NCBI RefSeq assembly: GCF_020532605.1
Contig: NZ_JAJATW010000016.1
Coordinates: forward strand, 21,071-85,070
DNA length: 64,000 nt
Origin: Marinomonas algarum
GTDB taxonomy: Bacteria > Pseudomonadota > Gammaproteobacteria > Pseudomonadales > Marinomonadaceae
Direction of reading: 5' to 3'
Numbering within the stretch: the first letter of the stretch is position 1; the number at the start of each line of letters is the position of its first letter. The notes under the pieces were generated by a model, which saw only the letters and a list, made by a program, of their open reading frames with translations, searched no databases and was not told where the DNA came from. Both the position numbers and the translations under genes were made by a program. Shown here in pieces: positions 58,385-64,000 of the stretch.

Positions 58385-59878
58385 TTACGCTTTCTTCATG
58401 CTGCCTTCTGACTCAAGGCGAGTATGCCAGCTAAACGCTTCTTCAAGTAGGTGTGGTGTGTGACCGCCACGCTCACAAGCACGCTCAAAGTAGTCTAACA
58501 AAGCTTCACGGTAGTCTTCGTGAACACAGTTATTGATGACTTGTACGGCTCTTTCACGAGGAGCAAGGCCACGTAGATCTGCCAAACCTTGATCTGTAAC
58601 AAGAATATCAACATCGTGCTCACAGTGATCCACATGGCTAACCATAGGAACCACACTGGAAATCGCACCGCCTTTCGCGATAGATTTCGTCACAAATACA
58701 GAGATATTTGCGTTACGAGCGAAATCACCAGAACCACCGATACCATTCATCATCTTGGTACCACAAACGTGCGTTGAGTTAACGTTGCCGTAGATATCAA
58801 ACTCTAGTGCAGTGTTAATGGCAATAATACCTAAACGACGAACAATCTCAGGAAGATTAGACATTTCCTGAGGACGCAATACAAGCTTGTCACGATATTT
58901 GTCTAGATTATCAAAGACCTGGGCGTTAACACGCTCAGATAGGATAATGGAACAACCTGAAGCAAAATCCAATTTACCAGCATCAATTAGGTCAAAAGTA
59001 GAATCCTGCAATACTTCAGAATACATGCTTAAACCAGTGAATTTAGAGTCTAGCAATCCCATCATAACGGCATTCGCAATGTTACCGATACCTGCCTGAA
59101 GAGGCCCTAAGTTTTCTGGTAAACGCTTCTCTTCCACTTCTTTTTCAAAGAATTTTACCAAGTGCTTAGCGATTTGATCTGTTTCTTCATCTGGATCAGA
59201 TACAGTAGAGAAAGAATCACTCTTGTTGGTGAAAACAATGCCGACAATTTTAGAAGGGTCAATGGCAATAGCCTGAGCACCAACACGATCATCAACATTC
59301 AAAATAGGCACAGGTGTGCGATTTGGTCGCGCTTCTGGGATGTAAATATCATGCATCCCTTCTAGCTTATCGCTGTGCAACATATTAATTTCAACAATCA
59401 CTTTATCGGCAAACATAGCAAAACTTGCTGAGTTACCAATCGATGTTGTAGGAACAATGTGACCTTCTTCAGTGATAGCAACCGCTTCAATAATCGCCAC
59501 ATCAGGCTTATCTAGCTGGTTGTTACGCATTGACTCTACCGTCTCAGACAAATGCTGATCGATAAACATGACTTCGCCTTTGTTGATGGCTTTACGCAAA
59601 GTGTTATCCACTTGGAAAGGCATACGACGTGCCAAGGCACCCGCTTCCGTCAACAATTTGTCTAAATCGTTACCTAGTGATGCGCCTGTTATTAAGTTAA
59701 TTTTTAACGGACTCACTTTTGCTTTTTCAGCCAAAGCTCTAGGCACTTCTTTTGCTTCACCGGCGCGTGTAAAACCACTCATGCCGATCGTCATTCCATC
59801 TTCGATGAAATTACAAGCTTCTTCAGCAGACATTATTTTTGTGTGCAAACTACTGTTACGTATACGTTTTAAATCCAT
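58385..59878 (-). CDS. Acetyl-CoA hydrolase/CoA-transferase family protein
   Basis: 497-residue cytoplasmic enzyme of the Cat1/ScpC/Ach1 family of class I CoA transferases, which move CoA between acetate, succinate or propionate. The catalytic Glu lies in GLSMYSEVLQD. Other family blocks are GMSGFTRAGEAKEVPRAL near the start, GIGNIANAVMMGLL and IGGSGDFARNANISVFV, the latter with the oxyanion-hole glycines. I chose ATG 59878; an in-frame GTG at 59887 adds three residues. The enzyme could feed or drain the acetate used by the nearby symporter, which is an inference. Confidence 0.9.
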   Translation of the reverse strand: MDLKRIRNSSLHTKIMSAEEACNFIEDGMTIGMSGFTRAGEAKEVPRALAEKAKVSPLKINLITGASLGNDLDKLLTEAGALARRMPFQVDNTLRKAINKGEVMFIDQHLSETVESMRNNQLDKPDVAIIEAVAITEEGHIVPTTSIGNSASFAMFADKVIVEINMLHSDKLEGMHDIYIPEARPNRTPVPILNVDDRVGAQAIAIDPSKIVGIVFTNKSDSFSTVSDPDEETDQIAKHLVKFFEKEVEEKRLPENLGPLQAGIGNIANAVMMGLLDSKFTGLSMYSEVLQDSTFDLIDAGKLDFASGCSIILSERVNAQVFDNLDKYRDKLVLRPQEMSNLPEIVRRLGIIAINTALEFDIYGNVNSTHVCGTKMMNGIGGSGDFARNANISVFVTKSIAKGGAISSVVPMVSHVDHCEHDVDILVTDQGLADLRGLAPRERAVQVINNCVHEDYREALLDYFERACERGGHTPHLLEEAFSWHTRLESEGSMKKA

Positions 59879-60412
59879 GCTTACCACTTTTTATTTTAAT
59901 TTCAGACTATTGGGTTTATGTGACATTACTTCAAAGCAACATTCTTTTGAAGAATCCCACCATGAGGCGCAAGAGCTAAAATAACGCCTAGACGTTTTAG
60001 AGCACTCCTACTGGTTCACGTGTAAAACACTTAACTCTGTGTAATTTTACAGGGAAAATTTATCTTAAGAAACACTACACGCTAATAAAATCGATCCAAG
60101 AGAATAGCCTAGATTTGATATTTATGGCATTTCTCATATGGATATTGAGTATTTCTAGAAAAAGAGATCTAAAGTGCGACGTTTAAACCGAGCTGACACT
60201 GCTCACCCTCTTTCCCCTATCTTATAAGACGGTTTCTGCCAGAAAAAGGTGTTCATATGGATCGAAGTGTATAAAATAAAAGTAATTTTTTATTTTGCCA
60301 TTTTTGACGGTATCAGTTGTTACTTGAAACAACGCTCAGGGAATTGAGTCATGTCTGCGCTTTTATGGAGTGAACGACACTGATCAACGAAATGTGCTCC
60401 TGTATCAAATAG
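59879..60412. other. Divergent intergenic region between CoA-transferase and CheB-CheR fusion
   Basis: 534 nt, the longest gap. Inverted repeats: ATTCTT/AAGAAT (59941-59955, 3-nt loop), CTAAAA/TTTTAG (59976-59981 with 59995-60000) and TGTAAAA/TTTTACA (60021-60027 with 60045-60051). These are possible operators for the CoA-transferase gene. No RNA or gene was recognised. Confidence 0.5.
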
Positions 60413-63400
60413 ATGGACAACCAGCTTATGTCAAACAATGCCAACACCAAAGAAAGCCATTCTATTACACGACCGGACTTGACTGTTGTCGGTGTCGGCG
60501 CGAGCGCTGGTGGTCTAGAAGCCTTGCAGTCTATGCTGTCTAATTTACCGACAGATACCAACATGGCCTTCGTGGTCGCACAGCACTTATCGCCTTCTTA
60601 TAAAAGCATGATGGTTGACCTTCTAGAAAAAGGTTGCACTATTCCTATTACCAGTGCCGTCGACAACGAAGTGCTTGAGCCAAACCATGCCTACATCTGC
60701 CCGCCCAACTACAACATAGAAATCACGAATGGTGATCGCATCAGCTTGATCAGCTATTCGGAGGCGCGTCGTACACCTCGCCCCTCTGTTGATATGCTCT
60801 TTGAATCTATCGCATCGATCAAAGGGGAAAGTGCCATTGGTATTGTTTTATCTGGAACGGGCACTGACGGCAGCCGAGGGATACGCGCGATCAAAGGGGA
60901 GAATGGTTTTGGTATTGTACAAGACCCTAAAGATGCCAAATACGATGGCATGCCCAACTCAGCGATCAACTCCGGTAATGTCGATCTGATTGTTCAATCG
61001 ACAGAAATTGGTACCGAGTTAAAGAGCATCATGCACTTTCCTCGCAGACGCTCAGTAGATAATGAGAACGCCATTTCTAGAGAAACTTACAATGGCATCA
61101 TTAACATTCTACGCAAGCAATGTAAGGTGGATTTCACGTTATACAAAGAAAACACCATAGTACGTCGCATAGATCGTCGTATGACATCCCTTAGAATTCA
61201 CGACACCAATGCCTACTTAAGTCACTTGACGGAATACCCCGAAGAAGTCACGCTTTTATTCAACGATATGCTTATCGGTGTTACCTCGTTTTTCCGGGAT
61301 GCCCGTGCTTTTGACTGCCTAGACCGAGAACTCTCGAATTACATTCTAAATAAAGAAACCAAAGAGTTGCGTATCTGGTGTGTCGGTTGTTCGACAGGCG
61401 AAGAGCCCTACTCTATTGCGATTATTCTTAGTCAAATACTCGGTGAAGCAATCAGCGACTATAAAATCCAAATTTTCGCCACAGACATCGATAAGAACGC
61501 GATTGAATTTGCACGCAACGCGGTTTATCCAGAGTCTGCTTTGCAAAACCTTCCCCGCGCGATACGAGAAAAATTCTTCATCGTCAATGATGATCAATTT
61601 GAGCTAACAAAAGCCATCAAATCTCACGTGATCTTCTCCGTTCATGACATTAATAATGATCCACCGTTTTTGCGTCTTGACCTCATCACTTGCCGTAACT
61701 TGATGATCTACTTTACCGTTGAACTGCAACGACAAATATTACCCACCTTTCATTATGCCCTTAACCCAAAAGGCATTTTAATGTTAGGCCAGTCAGAATC
61801 TATCGGCGTCTTTCAAGAGCAATACCGCCCACTGTCTAAGACCAATAAAATTTATGAAGCCTTGTTTGTTGGTAAAAAATTACCTCCAGAGAGAAAATCA
61901 ACCAACATTAAGAAAAAGGCCGTAGATTACAAAGAACAAAGTGTGCCAGAAGGCCCAAGACGCAGTAAGTTAAACGAAGAGTTTTCCAATATTATTTCCA
62001 GCACATTGAAGGAATTTGTTTTACCCAATGCCATGCTGGTGAATGAAAATCAGGACATTGTTTTTACCGAGGGCGAAAACAAGTTATTAGTTCGTCCTTC
62101 TGGATTGCCAACCAATAATATTTTCAAAAATTTACACCCGCAGCTGTCCATTGACCTGCGCAGTGCCTTCCATCAACTTCAAGGTGGAAAAGACATTGCC
62201 AACACGGGGTTTCAATCTTTTAACCTTGATGGAAAAGACGTCTGGGTCAAACTGATTTTAATCTCCATTAAACGCGATGGTCCTGTAGGTTCATTGGTTT
62301 TGATCTTTTCACAAATCGAAGAACCGGTTGATATTCCTGTGTTAGCAGGTGGCAGCCAAGATACAACAAACCAAGCTGTGTTGTTTGAGCAACAACGTCT
62401 ATTGCTAAAGACAAAAGAACAACTGCAAAACGTCATTGAAGAATTAGAAACCTCCAATGAAGAAATGCAGTCGATGAATGAAGAATTACAAAGCTCAAAC
62501 GAAGAGTTACAAAGCTCAAACGAAGAACTTGAAACAACCAATGAAGAGCTGCAATCGACCAACGAAGAACTTCAAACCGCTTACGCAGAACTGCGTATGG
62601 CCTACGAAGAGCGTGAACACCAACGCACGGAATTGGAAGATCTAAGAAATGAGTTACAACACTCAAACAGCCTATTAGAAGACGCTGAGACCTCGGCAAA
62701 AATGGGTTCCTGGTTGTGGGACATCACTACTCGTAAGATCGACTGGAGTAATGGTTGCTATCAGTTATTTGGTCTGGATAAAGCCGTATTCCACCCGTCT
62801 TATGAAGCCTTTATCGGTCTTGCTCAAGATCATTACCGTGGCTTATTAGAAGATCAGCTCACTAACCTATTGCACAATAAAGCCACCCAACCGTTTATTT
62901 TTGAAGCATACGATTGCAATAAAAAGACGATTATTATTTCTTTAGAAGCCGTGGTGTCTTTTAACGACTTGAAACAAGCCGTTAAAGTGATGGGAACCAT
63001 GACGGATATCACAGAAAACGTCATATCTGAACGTGAACAAGCCTTGTACAAAGATAAAATAAGCTACATATTAAACAGCAGTTTAAATGCGGCTTATGTA
63101 CTTGACCTTAAAACAATGGCCATTGAATACGTTAATACAGAATTCCATAAATTATTTGGCTATTCTCTTGAGTCTTTACAAGCCTTTAGAGGCAATGAGT
63201 TTTATCAGCTTATCAGTCAAGACGATCGTGATACCTTTAATACTGTACTTCAAGATGTGATGAACTCGAAACCGGGGCAAGCCATTCCAAGCAGCTATAA
63301 AATTCGCGTCGCAGATTCTGAGCAAGACCTGCCCGTCTATGCAAACCATACTATATATGAGCTAAATGAGAATACATTGAGTGCCAGTAAAATCTTGGTG

Positions 63401-63433
63401 ACTTTATTTTCATCCAATATAGAGCCGTTGTAA
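60413..63433 (+). CDS. CheB-CheR-PAS fusion protein
   Basis: 1006 residues, probably cytoplasmic, no membrane helix. The N-terminal CheB methylesterase domain has the triad S31 (GASAGG), H58 (AQHLS) and D152 (GTGTDG). A CheR methyltransferase domain follows (about 215-495), with the AdoMet motif WCVGCSTGEEPYSIA, FATDIDKNAIEFAR and CRNLMIYF. A coiled coil of about seven-residue repeats (676-723) leads to two PAS domains (about 755-860 and 880-1005). There is no histidine-kinase domain. ATG 60428 is an alternative start. It would modify chemoreceptors or a dedicated partner; standard CheR/CheB genes are not nearby. Confidence 0.92.
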   Translation: MDNQLMSNNANTKESHSITRPDLTVVGVGASAGGLEALQSMLSNLPTDTNMAFVVAQHLSPSYKSMMVDLLEKGCTIPITSAVDNEVLEPNHAYICPPNYNIEITNGDRISLISYSEARRTPRPSVDMLFESIASIKGESAIGIVLSGTGTDGSRGIRAIKGENGFGIVQDPKDAKYDGMPNSAINSGNVDLIVQSTEIGTELKSIMHFPRRRSVDNENAISRETYNGIINILRKQCKVDFTLYKENTIVRRIDRRMTSLRIHDTNAYLSHLTEYPEEVTLLFNDMLIGVTSFFRDARAFDCLDRELSNYILNKETKELRIWCVGCSTGEEPYSIAIILSQILGEAISDYKIQIFATDIDKNAIEFARNAVYPESALQNLPRAIREKFFIVNDDQFELTKAIKSHVIFSVHDINNDPPFLRLDLITCRNLMIYFTVELQRQILPTFHYALNPKGILMLGQSESIGVFQEQYRPLSKTNKIYEALFVGKKLPPERKSTNIKKKAVDYKEQSVPEGPRRSKLNEEFSNIISSTLKEFVLPNAMLVNENQDIVFTEGENKLLVRPSGLPTNNIFKNLHPQLSIDLRSAFHQLQGGKDIANTGFQSFNLDGKDVWVKLILISIKRDGPVGSLVLIFSQIEEPVDIPVLAGGSQDTTNQAVLFEQQRLLLKTKEQLQNVIEELETSNEEMQSMNEELQSSNEELQSSNEELETTNEELQSTNEELQTAYAELRMAYEEREHQRTELEDLRNELQHSNSLLEDAETSAKMGSWLWDITTRKIDWSNGCYQLFGLDKAVFHPSYEAFIGLAQDHYRGLLEDQLTNLLHNKATQPFIFEAYDCNKKTIIISLEAVVSFNDLKQAVKVMGTMTDITENVISEREQALYKDKISYILNSSLNAAYVLDLKTMAIEYVNTEFHKLFGYSLESLQAFRGNEFYQLISQDDRDTFNTVLQDVMNSKPGQAIPSSYKIRVADSEQDLPVYANHTIYELNENTLSASKILVTLFSSNIEPL
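62438..62581 (+). repeat. Heptad tandem repeat in the CheB-CheR-PAS coiled coil
   Basis: Seven-residue repeats (N-E-E-L-Q-S-S type) run through residues 676-723. Two adjacent 21-nt units, beginning 62477 and 62498, are nearly identical in DNA (NEELQSS twice, differing at only a few wobble positions), which favours slippage. The helix connects the CheR and PAS domains. Confidence 0.85.
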
Positions 63434-63472
63434 TACGGATATGTACCAGATTAATGTTTTGATAGGTTACAC

Positions 63473-63889
63473 ATGACGACTATGCTGGATTACTTAGCCA
63501 TTCCTTGCTTGATGACAAATGAAAACTTAAGCCTTATTCGTGTGAATGATAAGGCGACAGAAGTGTTTGGCCGCTTGCTTGAGCCAGACGCATTTCATCA
63601 AACACCTAAATTGATTACTCGGCTTATTACGAGTGATTTAGGCAGCTTTTTTCAGTGGATAGCGTTAGATAACGAACAGAAAAGTCCGATGGTCTTGGAA
63701 ATCAAAGAGCTTAATACGACACAGAAATACCTTGTTAGCCACAGTAAACACAGTGTTGATGACAAAGTGACGTTTTTCTTTACCTTCTCCCCCATGAGTC
63801 AAAAAGCGGACAGCAACTCTAAAGCAGAGTTATACCAGCAAGCTTTTGAATACTCTAATCAGAGTATTTACTTAGTCGTCCCTGAATAA
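63473..63889 (+). CDS. Truncated PAS-like protein
   Basis: 138 residues, starting MTTMLDYLAIPCLMTNENLSLIRVN, which resembles the first strand of a PAS domain (about 1-105). The C-terminal AELYQQAFEYSNQSIYLVVPE looks like the opening of a second PAS domain but stops at once, at a TAA. A terminator hairpin follows within 1 nt of the stop. It begins 39 nt after the CheB-CheR-PAS fusion, on the same strand. It may be the remnant of a longer sensor. It could also be a small partner of the fusion. Confidence 0.6.
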   Translation: MTTMLDYLAIPCLMTNENLSLIRVNDKATEVFGRLLEPDAFHQTPKLITRLITSDLGSFFQWIALDNEQKSPMVLEIKELNTTQKYLVSHSKHSVDDKVTFFFTFSPMSQKADSNSKAELYQQAFEYSNQSIYLVVPE

Positions 63890-63921
63890 TGGCGTTTCAG
63901 ACAAGAAACGCCATGGTATTT
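63889..63921 (+). terminator. Terminator after the PAS-like gene
   Basis: A 10-bp stem ATGGCGTTTC/GAAACGCCAT with a 6-nt loop, then GGTATTTTT. The T run begins a few nt after the stem, so it is good but not perfect. Confidence 0.75.
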
Positions 63922-63966
63922 TTAGGCTTTTCCATTAAAAACGTTATTTTTAGCCATATGCGCTGT

Positions 63967-63989
63967 AAAAAAGACCCAAAATATTGGGC
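63967..63989 (-). terminator. Minus-strand terminator at the right edge
   Basis: The stem CCCAA/TTGGG (63975-63979 with 63984-63988), extended by a G-U pair, is followed by six T on the minus strand (63967-63972). It implies a minus-strand gene just beyond the window. Confidence 0.6.
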
Positions 63990-64000
63990 ACAATAAAGCC

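Noticed and set aside
1..64000. CRISPR array, prophage, transposase or integron
   Set aside because: No regularly spaced direct repeats, phage structural genes, transposase motifs or attC-like arrays were found on either strand.

Overview
The window looks like chromosome of a marine gammaproteobacterium, most likely Marinomonas or a close Oceanospirillaceae relative. This is inferred from gene content and order: a Na+-translocating NADH:quinone reductase (Na+-NQR) operon, a VC_2705-type Na+/solute symporter pair, several chemoreceptors, FolX beside mfd, and a trigger factor/tRNA-Arg junction. There is no sign of prophage, insertion sequence, integron, CRISPR array or rRNA. Nearly all DNA is coding, with short intergenic gaps.

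Layout. 1-2.1 kb: start of trigger factor (tig, minus), tRNA-Arg(UCU), a candidate ~100-nt small RNA with its own terminator, a YihY membrane protein and a hypoxanthine phosphoribosyltransferase. 2.1-10.8 kb: a minus-strand bioenergetic operon, nqrABCDEF-apbE-nqrM-sthA. 11.2-18.5 kb: folX, mfd, a CsiV-like protein, an M23 peptidoglycan hydrolase and fdhD. 18.5-28.7 kb: a YdeP-type molybdopterin oxidoreductase, a 1442-aa hybrid sensor kinase, ldhA, an inositol-phosphatase-like enzyme, a SPOR lipoprotein and a YqaA membrane protein. 28.9-41.5 kb: a Cache chemoreceptor, a glycogen cluster (a phosphorylase-kinase-alpha-like GH15 protein, glgB, glgX), an ABC exporter and a second chemoreceptor with an unusual C-terminal domain. 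41.7-51.3 kb: srkA, a RecQ-family helicase, a GIY-YIG protein and a complete tripartite RND efflux operon. 51.4-64 kb: a MOSC protein, the DUF4212/VC_2705 symporter pair, small conserved proteins, a glutaredoxin-like protein, an Aer-type redox receptor broken by a frameshift, a CoA-transferase, a CheB-CheR-PAS fusion and a truncated PAS protein.

How the parts work together. Na+-NQR with its flavin transferase (ApbE) and maturation factor (NqrM) builds a sodium gradient. SthA at the operon's end can supply NADH from NADPH, and the Na+/solute symporter can spend the gradient. Chemotaxis genes are scattered: two intact chemoreceptors, one frameshifted Aer, and a CheB/CheR fusion. The glycogen cluster encodes branching and debranching enzymes next to a large homologue of the animal phosphorylase kinase alpha/beta subunits, with no kinase catalytic subunit in view.

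Most notable observations: the phosphorylase-kinase-alpha homologue in a bacterial glycogen cluster; the T7-tract frameshift splitting aer; a shared palindrome (TAAGACTAAAGTC core) at matching distances from putative -10 boxes upstream of the second chemoreceptor and the symporter operon; the candidate small RNA upstream of tRNA-Arg; and the chemoreceptor that appears to sense through a domain placed after its signalling tip. All calls come from reading the sequence; no database search was run.
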